A stretch of DNA of 64,000 nt from positions 10,108,501 to 10,172,500 of the forward strand of contig OY992840.1 in NCBI GenBank assembly GCA_963921425.1, read 5' to 3'. Below the pieces are notes generated by a model. That model was not told where the DNA came from. It searched no databases and saw only the letters and a list, made by a program, of their open reading frames with translations. How positions within the stretch are numbered: position 1 is the stretch's first letter; each line of letters opens with the position of its first letter. Both the position numbers and the translations under genes were made by a program. The DNA comes from Dryas octopetala. Taxonomy: Eukaryota; Streptophyta; Magnoliopsida; Rosales; Rosaceae. This document shows positions 11,324-23,800 of this stretch, piece by piece.

Positions 11324-14300
11324 AGTTAAACTTAAACCCCAAAAAAAATTTCTTTTGAGCTTTTTAACAAAAACGCATTTTTATTTTACTAATCTAAATC
11401 ACTCAAAAATAGCTCAATGATTCAAAAATTTGAAGGGAACCACAAATTGTACTTGAAACTGAAAATCCAGATGGAGAAAAAATTAAAGCAAAAAAAAGAG
11501 CTTGAATTTAAAGGATTTTTGTGAAGCTTCCCAAGCTTTGAACACAAAAACTACAAGAAAAGCTATAGCAAAGAAAAATTAGCTGCAAAAGTTTGCGAAT
11601 GTTTTGTTTACTCAAAGCTCTTTTCTTTAAAGCAGAGTTAGCTGGAAAAACAAGGCTTAAAGGGAGAAGAGATTGATTTTATTTTCTACGAAGAAGAGAA
11701 AAAAATTTATTTTTGTTTTTGAATTGTGAAGAAAAAGATTTGATCTTTTGAGCTCCTTGATTTCTGATTTTGTGATTTCAATGGAAATTGCTCAGATAAT
11801 AATAAGAATGGTTGTTTTTTGTTTTTCAGCTTGTTGGGTGCCTAACTTTCCTAAGACTGTCCGAATTGGAGATTAAAAAATGAAATGAAAAATAAAATAG
11901 CAGAAAATATTTTTAAAATGGGCATTTTGAATATGTAATGATTTATTTAGCATTTTTAGGTTAAAATATAAATTTCTGGGTTTTGGTTGGAATCCGGTGA
12001 GAAATAATATATAAAATAAAATTGGTAGTGGGTAGGGGATTTTCTTATTCTTCCTTTTTTTAAGTATTTATTTGCTTGAAATATGGGCAAAAGTGAAATG
12101 TAGTAATTATTGTTGTTATTATTTTTATAGTTTTTAGGTGAATGGAAAAGTAAAATTAGGTTGCCAAGGCATGAAGAAAGAAATTGTCTAGAAAAGGGAA
12201 AAAGATGGGGTGGGGGTGGGGTGGGCTTGGGCAGGCATCAACTTTTTGAGTTATGGCAATGGCAATCTTGTACAAGTAAAGAAAAAAAATAATATAACAG
12301 ATAAGCAAAATCATACCAACTCAGAAAATAAAAAATAAAAAGCATAATAATCATGAAGGGATAAGATAAAAATCTCATTTGCATTCAGCATTCCACATAT
12401 TTTTGCTTCTTGTACATTTAAATGTACATAGCTGATAGCTCTAGTTTTTCCCTCATTTAGCTAACATTTGTAACAAAAACAAAACAAAACTTGAAACAAA
12501 TGTAGTGCTGTGCATAACTCTAGTATTGGGAGCTCATAGAGGAAGATTGTCCATCATAATTGTTTTGTATAAATGGATTTTTAGAAATTCTAAACTCAAT
12601 ATTCTTTGAATAGGATTTCGAAAGTAATGGAATTTAACATTTTGTTTATATTAGGACACTAAAGAATTTAACAAAATGGATTTCGAAAGTAATGGAATTT
12701 AACAATAACGTTAGGGATCAATGAAACGCGACCATATTATTTGAAATCCATTAAAGCAGTTGATTAGGGTTAGTTTTTTTTTTTTTTTTTTTGAAAAGCA
12801 CTATAAAGAGGGGTTTTTGAACACTTTCTTCTTAAAAAAAAAAAAATCAAATGTCCACTTCTTCAACCAATAATGTCAAAATTCTTAGAACAAAAAATCC
12901 GCTTTCATGACAAAATGATTCAAGGTGAAGAGTAATATGCAAAAAGGACTCAATTTTTGAAATATATAGAAACTTAACCCATTTTGCATGAAGAAAAATT
13001 ATTGTCCCATAATTTCAAATATTTCCCATTACCCCTAGCCTTAGCCTCTTTTGAGGCATTTTATTAAGTATCTTGTCCAATCTTCAAGGAAAAAATCTAT
13101 AAAAAGATAGGTTGTTGAGGCAATTTAATAGGTAAAGAAAATTGGGAGTGGAGACGACTGTCTACACTCGTCCCTTATTGCATTTGCCAGTTATCATGGC
13201 TACTACCATCTTTAGTAAAGATTAAGATGAAAATCAGGGTTAGAGTCGGGGGAAAAGGAAAGAGGAGTACCTAGGATTATGGGGTGAAAAGAGTAAATTC
13301 ATACCTTTAAAAGGTGGAAAAATAGGAATGGCGTGGTAAAGACTTATTACACAAAGAAAATGAAAATATATGAAATGTCTTGAGTAAAAAATGTCTTTTT
13401 ATTAGAAAATTAATTAGGTATCAAAAATATGTGTTTCTGTATTTTATATTTATACTTTTCATTATACATGTATGTATTAAATTTATAAATTTATCCATCT
13501 CATATATATATATATATATTTTGTACCTTGTTGAACATGAATCTCATCAAACTAATCTTAACGTTATGTAATCGCTCTAAATGACACGTAAATAATAAAG
13601 TGTAGACAAATAACATGAAATCATAAATTACAAGAGCTACGAGCCTTTTGGGAGTGTTCTCAACGAGACTCCAATGCCTAAATTAGAACACCCAATAGAA
13701 TATATATAACAAATTTTCAGGCTGAGCTAATTAAGATCATACCTGCTAGAGTGATTAGTCCTTCGATCTATTTATAGATAGAACTGTACGTGAACTATCT
13801 CGTAGCTATTTTTTTTTTTTTTTTGACACTCTGGTAGCTATTCTATTTAAATGTGGATATCTCTTCAATTTACCCAATCTCTTTGGATTGGACTAATTTG
13901 AATTTGAATTGTGGATAAAAGATCATGCACATGAACTAATTTGAGCACTTATTAGGCCCTAGCTAGTTGCTCTTATTCATTCTCTACCTGGCCATCCATG
14001 TGGCCTCCTATGCACATACCACGTGGACATACACTTTTTGAGGCCTAGCAATATTGTTTGGTAATTTTACATGAGTTATATAAATTTATGAGGCCTAGCA
14101 CTTAGGCTCATGGACTAATTTTGTTTTTTTTTGGCCACCATGGACTAATTTTGTTAATGGGGCTCATAAGCCTCATATTTTTCTTTTCATCAAGTTTTTC
14201 TTATAACTGTTTTTTATCAAGTTAATGGGGCTCAATTGACAAGGAAAATTTCTGTTTTGTTTAAGATGTAAATAAATAAAAGCGAACTGGTTGTAGGGTG

Positions 14301-15142
14301 CAGTAGCTTAAATAAATGGAAGATTAGAGAGGATGTTAGTGGTTGCACATCCATGTTGGAGCCTTATCTCGTATATTTAGTGTCTTATCGTTATCAGATA
14401 AATACTTATTTTAGACATAGTGGAATCTAATTAAGGACTTTCTGGCATTACAATACACCTTAATTGGACATTTTAAAACTTGTTTAAGTTTGGACGGGTT
14501 AAACCTAGCTATTGGCCAATTAATTAAACTAAGCTCAGTTTTGTCTATCCAACACTTTGCAATCCAATGTTTAAGCACATAAAATATAAGCAAAAGATTC
14601 TAGTTCACATTGTAGAAATTTTTTTGAGTGTGAATATAATACCATCACGTATTATTAAACCACATTGTAAATTATTAAATCTGTTTGGAAATTGTTTATG
14701 TCTTTTTTTTTTTTTTTGAATGTTGAGAGATGAAAGAGAATTTATAAATGTAAAAGAGAAGGAGGAAAACACATATTATGATTTTCAAAAGAAAACTAAA
14801 AATGTCTTAAATTTCATTAGGTTTTTATTTTTAATTATATTTATTCTTTCTATTTTTTTTCATCACCTCTATCGTCTTTCCTCTATCTCTGTCATTTCGT
14901 TCATCCTTATTCTCTTTTTTTTTTTAATGTGAACAAAAAACAACAATTTTATTAAACCAACCTTATTTAGAGATGGTAAAAATTTCGGAATTTCTTGTAT
15001 TACTTTTCCGTATTTATGCTTCTTCTTTTTTTCCTTTTGAGAAAATATCTTGGATTCATATATTTTTTATTCTTTAAAACTTGTTTAAGCAAATTGATTA
15101 GAGATGGCGGAAAATTTGGAAGTGATCATTCGGAGCACATAA
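11324..15142. other. AHL upstream region and gene-free AT-rich DNA
   Basis: The first few hundred bases upstream of 11323 should contain the AHL leader and promoter; purine-rich and AT-rich stretches are visible but no TATA box is clear enough to call. Farther out there are poly-A and poly-T runs (12777-12792, 13810-13824, 14703-14717). A short direct repeat (about 24 bp, TTTCGAAAGTAATGG...) lies near 12614 and 12678. I see no gene. Confidence 0.5.
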
Positions 15143-15151
15143 TAAAATTAA

Positions 15152-16219
15152 GGGTTAATTACAATTTAGTACCTCAACTTTACCTCCTATTTTAAGTTAG
15201 TACCTCAAGTTTAAAAAGTTTCAATTTCATACATCAACTTCCATTTTGTCACAATTTCATACCTCCGTTACTACTACCGTTAGGAAGTCCGTTATCCGCC
15301 TACGTGGCGCTGACGTGGCGCACGCTGACCCAATCACTAAGTGTTGACTTGATTTTTAATAATTTCCATGTGGCAGAATAATAATAAAAAAAGAATAAAA
15401 TATTTAAAAATTAATTAAAATATAAAAAATTGAATTAAAAAACAACCCCCATTTTTTTTGGTCAAAAACACAACCCCCATCCCCTCCCCCCAGCCCGACC
15501 CACCCCTCCCCCTCCCCCTCCCTGCAACCCATCCCCTCCCCTCCCCTCCCCTCCCCGCAACCCAACCCCTCCCCTGCAACCCATCCCCTCCCCTCCCCTC
15601 CCCTCCCTGCAACCCATCCCCTCCCCTCCCCGCAACCCAACCCCTCCCCTGCAACCCATCCCCTCCCCACAACCCAGCCCCTCCCCCTCTGTGCTTCCAA
15701 GCTTCCAAATTGGCAGTACACCCAAACAATTCAAACCCATCAAAATTCATCCAACAAAAATAACAATTTTTGATAAAAGATAAAAAAATTACATTAAATT
15801 GAAGAAACCCCTCAAAAAATGAAGAAAAAGACATAAATGGGCAAAAATGATAAGAGAATGGTTTTGGGGTTGATCTTGGTTACCGATGCAGTGTTCTTCG
15901 TTTTATTCAAGATCTAGATCATGGGGTTTTTCCATTTTATTTTGGGTTGCTGGGCGAGATGGGTATATTTTTTTTTTTTCTCAATTTCTGCTGGATGATG
16001 CTGGACGATCGTCACGGTGGCGAAACGAGAAGCCGACCACAACCACCTGGTGTTTCTCTAGAGTTTCGCAGAGGCAGTGGACCACTACGCCGCCGTCTCT
16101 GACTCGAGGTGACGCTGCCGCCGAACAAAGGGAACGACTGGCGATGGTTCGGGAGGAAGATCTCGAACATGGTAGCGGCATCGGGGGAGAGAGACAACAT
16201 ATCGTCATCGCGGCCAAGG

Positions 16220-16270
<51 letters not shown>

Positions 16271-16677
16271 GTTACCGGCAGGGTTGGGTTGTGGTGAGGG
16301 GATGGGTTGCAGGGAGGGGGAGGGGGAGGGGGAGGGGGAGGGGGAAGGGGGTGGGTCGGGCTGGGGGAGGGGATGAGGGTTGTGTTTTTTTTAATTCAAT
16401 TTTTTATATTTTAATTAATTTTTAAATATTTTATTCTTTTTTTATTATTATTCTGCCACATGGAAATTATTAAAAATCAAGTCAACACTTAGTGATTGGG
16501 TCAGCGTGCGCCACGTCAGCGCCACGTAGGCGGATAACGGACTTCTTAACGGTAGTAGTAACGGAGGTATGAAATTGTGACAAAATGGAAGTTGATGTAT
16601 GAAATTGAAACTTTTTAAACTTGAGGTACTAACTTGAAATAGGAGGTAAAGTTGAGGTACTAAATTGTAATTAACCC
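15152..16677. mobile_element. Pack-MULE 1, long-TIR Mutator-like element
   Basis: The element is flanked by an exact 9-bp duplication TAAAATTAA (15143-15151 and 16678-16686). It starts GGGTTAATTACAATTTAG and ends with the reverse complement. The outer 310 bp or so of the two arms differ at about two substitutions only. The inner arm is a C-rich low-complexity tract on the left (15480-15690) and its G-rich counterpart on the right (16270-16380), next to a (GA)n run at 16228-16265. No transposase frame is present, so it is non-autonomous. The 9-bp duplication and long arms place it in the Mutator superfamily. The arms contain TACGTGGCGCTGACGTGGC, which is also present in Pack-MULE 2. Confidence 0.93.
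15700..16225. other. Central non-arm sequence of Pack-MULE 1, origin unknown
   Basis: This is the unpaired middle of the element. Its right half (about 15990-16215) has a balanced, CpG-containing composition unlike the AT-rich surroundings, as expected of a captured host gene piece. Open frames exist on both strands but I do not recognise a protein family in any of them. A long frame (15886-16425) runs on through the (GA)n tract into the arm and should not be taken as a gene. Confidence 0.5.
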
Positions 16678-16686
16678 TAAAATTAA

Positions 16687-17586
16687 CTTGAGTAAGGGAC
16701 CACAAGCATTGACCAAGCAAATGTTATTTATTATGAGTATAAATTATTCAAAAAGACTGAGTTTTCAAAAATATTCAAAAGAGTGAAAGACTAAAAGAAT
16801 CATTTTCAAATTAGGCATGCTAGATAAGTTACCAAAACAAAAGAAAATATTAAAGAAATTAAGGTTAGATAAGAACAACTAAATTATTAAATTATTTGAG
16901 CATTTGAAAAATATGGTGATGAATTCGATGCACATTAGCTATTTAGCTTCCACAAGTTTCTTTTATTATTATTTTGAGTATTATTGGCCTGCAAGTTTGG
17001 CATCATTTAAAAAAATAATAATTATTAAATGAAAATGAAACCTATATATATAAGTTTTTATTTTTTAATTTTTGTTGAAAGAAACCAAAGTTTAGTTGTT
17101 TCACTGTAGCACAAGGAAAGAAATCTCATAAAAAAAGTAAACTTCATAATAAATCATGGGTGACGATTTTCAAACTTTAATTTTGTGTGTTGTACTCCTT
17201 TATTTATTTTTATGTCTTGATAATTGAACAAATAAAAAAAAAGTGTAAATATACAAAATAAGAGTGTAAACTTGTTATCCTGAATAATTAGAATAATAAA
17301 AGTATTTAGTAATATATAATAGAATGAAACGTACGTTGTCATATAAGAAATTGGCACTTCTAGTTAATTAGAGGAAGTGAAATATCAAAAGTGAAATATC
17401 ACGTCCATATCAAAAGTGAAATATCACGGTACGGGAGTGAGAAGAAATTACAGATTTTGTTCACTTATTTTATATCAAATTTAATTTTTGGTTAACGATT
17501 TTTAAAAAATTATGTTTTTGTCTACTAATTGTTTTACTTATTTAATAAATGTCCAAATTTGTGACTTTAAATCCTTTGAATTGTGT
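16687..17586. other. AT-rich spacer between two Pack-MULEs
   Basis: About 0.9 kb of AT-rich DNA between the duplications of elements 1 and 2. A short direct repeat, AAAAGTGAAATATCACG, occurs twice near 17384-17428. No gene is seen. Confidence 0.5.
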
Positions 17587-17595
17587 TTAATTTAA

Positions 17596-19108
17596 GGGTT
17601 AATTACATATATATACCTCAATTATACATCACTTATCAGTTGGGCACCTCTGGTTTAAAACTTTCATTAGAGTACATAAACTTCAATATTTCATCAACTA
17701 AGTACCTCCGTTAGTCTGACCGTTAGTTTGATCGTTATCTGCATACGTGGCGCTGACGTGGCACACGCGGACCCCACAATTAAATATTAAAAAATAGCCA
17801 TATAAACCAAAAATAATAAAAAATTAATAAAACTTTGAAAATAATATAAAATATTAAAAAATAATTGAATTAAAAAAAAAAACAAAAACAAAAGCCCAGA
17901 AAGTCAGAACCAAGCATCCCCACCGCCTCCCTCTACCTCCCCCGCCCTTCCCCCCCAAACCCAGGCCACCCCCCACCTCCTCCATCTCATGCCCTCTCTA
18001 GTCCCAACTTCTGCTTCTGCTTCTTCTCCTTCTGGGTTCAGTCCTCATCAAAAGCCATCTCGGAATGAGGCCTTGCCTTCTTCAGGTTTTTACATATATC
18101 TTGATCTTTCATATATCTACATGGCTTGCAATTCCAGATCTGGCTTTGTTTATACTCTTTTCAACCATTTTCTCTACCCTTTCCTGAGAAACAAACACAC
18201 TCAAAAATCTCATCTCTCATATCTGTGTCAACTTTTTCATCAATCTTAAACAAAACCCACAAGATATTTTCCACCAATTCAATCACCCATTCACTTTTCT
18301 TATATAATTCATTGCGATCCGACATGCAGATCGAAACTTTGTCGCTCAATCCTTCCTCGGGGGCATCGACGTGAACCGGTTGCCGTCGACGGCCGACTGC
18401 GAAGAGGAGGCCGGCGTGTCGTCGCCGAACAGCACGGTGTCGAGAGTGAGCGGCAAGCGAAGCGAGCGAGACGCGAATGGCGAAGACCTTGAGATCGAGA
18501 GAGATTGCTCCAGAGGCATCAGTGACGAAGAAGACGGCGAGACCTCCAGAAAGAAGCTCAGGGAGGGGAGAGGGAGGTGGAGGGGGTGGGCCAGGGGGGT
18601 TGGGTTTGGGGGGGAGGGGCGAGGGAGGTGGAGGGGGTGGGCCAGGGGGGTTGGGTTTGGGGGGAAGGGCGGGGGAGGTAGGGGGTGGCCTGGGTTTGGG
18701 GGGGAGGGGCGGGAAGGTGGATGGGGTGGCCTGGTTGGGGGAAGGGTGGGGGAGGAAGGGCGGGGGAGGTGGGGCGGGGGTGGCCTGGGTTTAGGGGTTG
18801 GCTGTTTTTTTTTTTTTTTTTTTTTTTCAATTTTATATAATTTTAATGGTTTTAATGGTTTTTTTTATTTTTTTATTAATTTTTGTATATATGGCTTTTT
18901 TTTAAAGACAAGTCAACGTTTAGTGGTGGGTCCGCGTGTGCCACGTCAGCGCCACATATGCAGATAACGATCGGACTAACGGTCAGACTAACGGAGGTAC
19001 TTAGTTGACAAAATATTGAAGTTGATGTACCCTAATGAAAGTTTTTTAAACCAGAGGTACCCAACTGATAAGTGATGTATTGTTGAGGTATATATATGTA
19101 ATTAACCC
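17596..19108. mobile_element. Pack-MULE 2, long-TIR Mutator-like element
   Basis: It is flanked by an exact 9-bp duplication TTAATTTAA (17587-17595 and 19109-19117). The termini are GGGTTAATTACATATATATA and its inverse. Arms run from 17596 to about 17980 and from about 18563 to 19108, with C-rich inner sequence on the left and G-rich on the right. By eye the outer 190 bp of the arms are roughly 94-95 percent identical, so this copy is older than Pack-MULE 1. It has no transposase. It shares the arm plan of element 1 (GTACCTCCGTTA, then CCGTTAG, then TACGTGGCGCTGACGTGGC). The cargo is an HD-Zip II gene fragment. Confidence 0.93.
17989..18562 (+). pseudogene. Captured HD-Zip class II gene fragment with retained intron
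   Basis: The first piece (17989-18085) reads MPSLVPTSAS...HQKPSRNEALPSS, like the Ser/Pro-rich part of the HAT-type HD-Zip II N terminus. An intron with GT at 18086 and AG at 18328-18329 follows. The second piece (18330-18562) restores a split Asp codon and reads DRNF, FLGGIDVNRLPST, CEEEAGVSSPNST, SGKRSER and CSRGISDEEDGETSRKKLR. Known HD-Zip II proteins carry these blocks in this order just before the homeodomain. The fragment stops at RKKLR, where the homeobox would begin, and runs straight into the G-rich arm, so no DNA-binding domain or leucine zipper is present. Keeping the intron shows that genomic DNA, not cDNA, was captured. Confidence 0.88.
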
Positions 19109-19600
19109 TTAATTTAATTATAATTGAAGTATAAGTTATATTTCATCATTTCTTAGTCATAGAAACCAATTTAGAGTATTAGAATCTAAAAGAATTGAGA
19201 TTGGGTGAAATTTGAAAAATTGGTAGTTTCGGGTACCCTACTTTGGGGTTAATTATCTTGAGTTTTAGAACTCCAATTTAAATGATCTTTATATGGTTGT
19301 AAAAAAGAGATGCATAGCTTTTAAACAAATATATGTTTGCTGAATTTGGGTGAGATTTGATAGGGTAAAAGGCATGCTAAATTTGAGAAAACAAATCTGA
19401 ACCTTTATTGAATAAATGAAACAATTAGTGTACCAAAACAGAACTTAAAAAAGATTGTGGACCAAAATTGAACTAGGTATAAAATAAGTGGACTAAATCT
19501 ATAATTTCCTCATGGGAGTTAATTTATTTTTATGTAATTTGCACCTATCATGAAGTGATTAAATGAAAAGCTAAGGTATATATGTATATATATATATATA

Positions 19601-19995
19601 AGCTCTTTCCGTTAAGGAATTTTTTAAATAATTTTATTTAAGGGATTCCTTATGAGGCTCATTCTATATTGTATTTTAACGACCTGAACCTTCTATTTTG
19701 TTGGTGTCTATTTAAAGATCATCTCTACAAAAAATTAGACAAATTATAAATTATTGAGATATCTAATTGTGATGAAACAAATAGATGAATAAAATGTTTT
19801 CGATAAAAACTTGAAATTGTAACCATTTAATGAACAGTCAAATAGTTTCCGATTTTTCTAATTTTTTGCAATAATGATCCTTTAATGAAGACAAAAAAAA
19901 TAGATGGTTCCGATTATAAAAATACTCTATGGAGTGGGCCTCATGAGAAATCTCTTAAATAAGCTTATTTAAGATATCCCTTAACGGAAGGGCCC
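19601..19995. mobile_element. Fold-back MITE in a (TA)n tract, copy A
   Basis: The inverted ends are AGCTCTTTCCGTTAAGGAAT and, on the other strand, GGGCCCTTCCGTTAAGGGAT, with pairing that continues for about 60 bases (TTATTTAAG...TCATGAGGC). Both sides abut (TA)n microsatellite. The interior includes the shared core GCAA(A)AA-TTAG-CAAAT found in the other copies here. There is no coding capacity. Confidence 0.78.
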
Positions 19996-20023
19996 TATAT
20001 ATATATATGTACATGAAGGTTCC

Positions 20024-20402
20024 ATTGTAGGATCCTATAAATAAAATTATTTGTAGGATACTTCATGGGGCCCACTCCCATGTAGTTTTTCAACAATTCG
20101 AACAATTTATTTTTTAGACATCTATTAATAGATTATTCTTGCAAATTTTAGCCAAATCAGAAATTATTTGCCTATCTAACTTTGATAAAACAAATGAATG
20201 GTTTTATCAAAAGAATTTGGTTCGTTTATTTGTTTGATCAAAGGTAGATAGTCAAATAATTTTCGATTTGGCTAATTTTTTGCAAAGATGATCTATATAT
20301 GAATAAAGATCTAAAATATAGAAGGTTCGGATTATTGAAAATATATGAGAATGAATCCTATAAGATATCCTACAAATAATTTTATTTGTAGAATCCTACA
20401 AT
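20024..20402. mobile_element. Fold-back MITE in a (TA)n tract, copy B
   Basis: The left end ATTGTAGGATCCTATAAATA pairs with the right end (ATTGTAGGATTCTACAAATA on the other strand). The pairing continues through AAATTATTTGTAGGATA. (TA)n lies on both sides. The internal core TTGCAAATTTTAGCCAAATC matches the other copies in type. It sits 28 bp from copy A. Confidence 0.78.
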
Positions 20403-20800
20403 AAATATATATATATATATAAGCATTTTCAAGTGCAAACATTAACACCGATTAATCGGCTCTTCTTGTCGATCAATTGGTCAACAACGTTGACTAATCA
20501 ACCACATACGCTTTTGTATGCAAACAAGTTTTTATATGCATAAATATGTAGAACGACATGCATCCTACTCTGTGGGGTTCTTTGAGGAGAATAGCTAATT
20601 TTGAACGACATGAACAAATCCCTAACCCAAAGTTTTGGACAGTTTTTACAAATTTGACCTATTGATCGAAATATCCATAATTTAGTGATCATGTACGTAT
20701 TCATGTGCAAGGCACGTTAAAACTAGGATCCTAACAGAAGTTGGAATATGTTTTTATTAAATATGTGATTCGAAGTTTAAGGATAAAAATGACTGAAGTT

Positions 20801-20890
20801 GTTGGGTAACTCAGTTGGAAGAGTCGTAAAATTATCCACAATACACCCAAGTACGATCTCCCTCCTTCCAATTTTTTTTTTTTTTTTTTT
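20801..20890 (+). repeat. tRNA-like head, probable SINE remnant
   Basis: TAACTCAGTTGGAAGAG resembles a pol III A box with the D-arm, and GTACGATCTCC about 45 bases later resembles a B box. A run of 20 or so T follows. The acceptor and anticodon arms do not pair, so it is not a working tRNA gene. A tRNA-derived SINE fragment is the best reading. Confidence 0.45.
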
Positions 20891-23800
20891 AAAAGTGATC
20901 AAAATGACTATTATTAAAGTTTAAGAACCAAAATAAAAATAAAAGTAAGTGATTTTAATATCCATTTTACACCCCTAATGTTAAATAAATCCACCTAATA
21001 TTTTCAAATGTTAAAACGGTCCACCTAATGATAAATAAACTTACATTTAAAAAAAATGCTCAAATTGAACAAAAGAAAGAGGCACTAAGTGCACATGAGG
21101 TGTTTTATAGTGCAATAGTAGCTCTGCAATAATAGTTCATATTCGATAGTAATTTTATAACGACGAATATGATAAGGGCTGATATGACTTCATAAATGTG
21201 ATTTTTTTTTTTTTTTTGTGTTTTATAAACTTTTGACATGTTTATGGAAGAAAAAAAACTATAAGTATCATGTTTATACATCTTTTATAGTTTTTGTTGC
21301 ACAATGAATATAGTTATTGTTCAACAGTGCCCACATTGTAAAATGCGAAAGAAAAAAATATGGTGTGCGTTGGGTTCGTGTTCAGTGCGTTTTTTATTAA
21401 CGTGAAAAATTATAAGGTATAATCGATATGCCGTCACGTAGTATAACTAATCTAATGTGCAAGAGTATTATTGGACGATGTGTTTATATTAGTAGGGTAT
21501 AATATTAATAACATTCACTCATATTATAACACATAGATTGGTTATCACATGTCAATATATCGGTTATATAGAATAATTTCTTATTAATGTGGGCTGAATT
21601 ATCATCGAATTTTTAAAGATAAGCTGTATTATCATTGTATTTTCATTTTGAACTTTTAAAAAAAATCCATAAAATAATGATCGAAGTTAAGGAAGCATAG
21701 TTGTATTTGCCATTCATTAAAACAAAAACGAAAAAAAACAACATTATTGAAAGAATGAATTAGTGAATTACTGACCATTTGACCAATATTATATTTGGAA
21801 GGACCCGTGAAGTATTAAGTATGGTTGGTTCTTCAATACAGAGTTTTAATTCACTCACATTTTTTACCCATACACAAAAAATATTATAAATTCAGAACTT
21901 TTTTACTTACACATCCCAAGATACACAGCATTTGGTTACTTTGGTACACTAAAATGACCAATTGACTGATATTCATACATTTTTATCTTACTATGAGAAT
22001 TTATTTGACTTCAAATCAGTTGGAATATCAGTCAAATGAGCTGTTGACAATCTCTGTCCTAATGTCCCCCTCTCAGTCAAAAGACCCAAAGTTAGCTGGT
22101 CAAGGTAGATATGCCTATATAGTTGGTCTAATTTTTAGGCTCTCTCTTGAGAGAAAAAAACCAAATAAAAACAACAATAGGACCAGTCTGTCTCTCACCA
22201 AAAGTCCTGTTTTCCTAATAATCCACAAGGATATCCTAAAAAAAAAAAAAAATTCATAAATACAGTTATAAATTTTTTTTTATCATATAGACACTGCATG
22301 TAATACCGACACATACAATTTTTTATTTTTGAATATTAATAAAGTTCATTTTTCTCCTAATAGAATATAATTTTTCACCGATAAATTTAAATGTGTCTGA
22401 TGTGCTGCACCGCAAAATTGATGTATATATATATATATATGATTTAGGAAATCCATAAATTGAGGGCCACTGGGTTTGTTTTTCTTTTATCTTGATGTGG
22501 GACATCTCTGTTAAATTGTGAATCAAGCTCTAAACCCCCAGCAGTCTGAGATTTTGAGTCAATTTCAGACCTACCCGGCCACAGACTACAGTCCCAACTG
22601 ATTGGATCCTCAATTGGTTCAGCCCAAAGGGCAAAACACAGTCTTAGTTTTGCTTGGTTGATTTGTCCCATCACTAGCATGAACAGCTTGATTTCGTCAA
22701 GGCCTCAACATCACTGACATGAAGAAGAACCACAAACAATAAGCCTGTGCAGATGTAGTGTACATATCAAATGACATATAGTTTGACAGATATCCCACTG
22801 GTCACTGGTCACAACTCAGCAGTCACTGTTAAGTTTGCATCAGCAAATCAACACAGACAAGTCCAACATCAAATAGATTCCCCTTTTCTGATAGAAAGGG
22901 ACTTGCAGTTAGCACCCAAGATTCCAATTGAACCCATTTCTCTCTTTGTTGTTTTGCTTGGTCAAGCTCTAAAATTGACACCTGATTTCTTGTCAAGTCC
23001 TAAATCCATATCTCACTTCTCTTTGTCATGCTCTAAACTCTGGGCCATAATAGTGGGCCTTTTCTATTTCTTGGTTAGCCCAATAAGCCAAGTCTTTTTT
23101 TGGGGGTTTAAATTTAGCCCAAATCATTAAGAACAAGACATGTCCAGTCCAATTTTTATTGCAAGAGTTAATTCCTTGTGTCTATTTGGGTATGAATTTA
23201 ATTATCTTATTTGGCTATGAGCCTGGGCTATGTTCACATGGAAAACTACAATTAAGATAAGCCTGCAAACCCTAAAAGAGCCTAAAAATGCATTGAAAAA
23301 TTTAGGAGACCAAGCTGTCCATGAATGAACATTATAAGTTGAACATTAATTTCATGCGTGCAATAGATGGAATCTTTTTTAATTAAAAAAAAGTGACAAT
23401 ATTGACAATATTAACACTTTGCAACAATAAAACTATTTGAACCAAATTCACATATTTATTAATGATGCAATTCATAAATATGGTTGATGTAGTAGTTAAC
23501 CCTTCTTTTAACTATTCCGCGGGTATTCTTAGATATCAATTTTGATAGAATGGGTCTATACATGAGAAACTTGTTCATGTTTTCTCAAATCAAGCCAACC
23601 ATTTATAGTTTGGTGACACTCAAGACTCAACTGGCTTACACTAGTTGAGCTTTTGGTGCTTTGGTTAGTCACATCACTATTACAAGGAGCCCTAGATAGA
23701 TATGAAGGTTCAGAACCAAGAATTCTACAAGAATGTTAAAAAACTTAAAACATGTTGCATATGATGGATAACTATAACCACCAAATTACCAACTTTGTAG

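Noticed and set aside
15404..15834. Long Gly-rich or Pro-rich frames in the arms of Pack-MULE 1 (both strands)
   Set aside because: They are translations of CCCCTCCCCT-type low-complexity DNA, open in several frames at once, and lie in an inverted-repeat arm.
18371..18967. A 198-codon frame beginning with HD-Zip sequence
   Set aside because: After RKKLR it reads through the G-rich arm and poly-T. It is a chance extension of the captured fragment, not an intact gene.
22771..23130. A 119-codon plus-strand frame with a hydrophobic C-terminal part
   Set aside because: No family is recognised, no promoter or splice context is evident, and it lies in likely old repeat DNA. A gene call cannot be supported.
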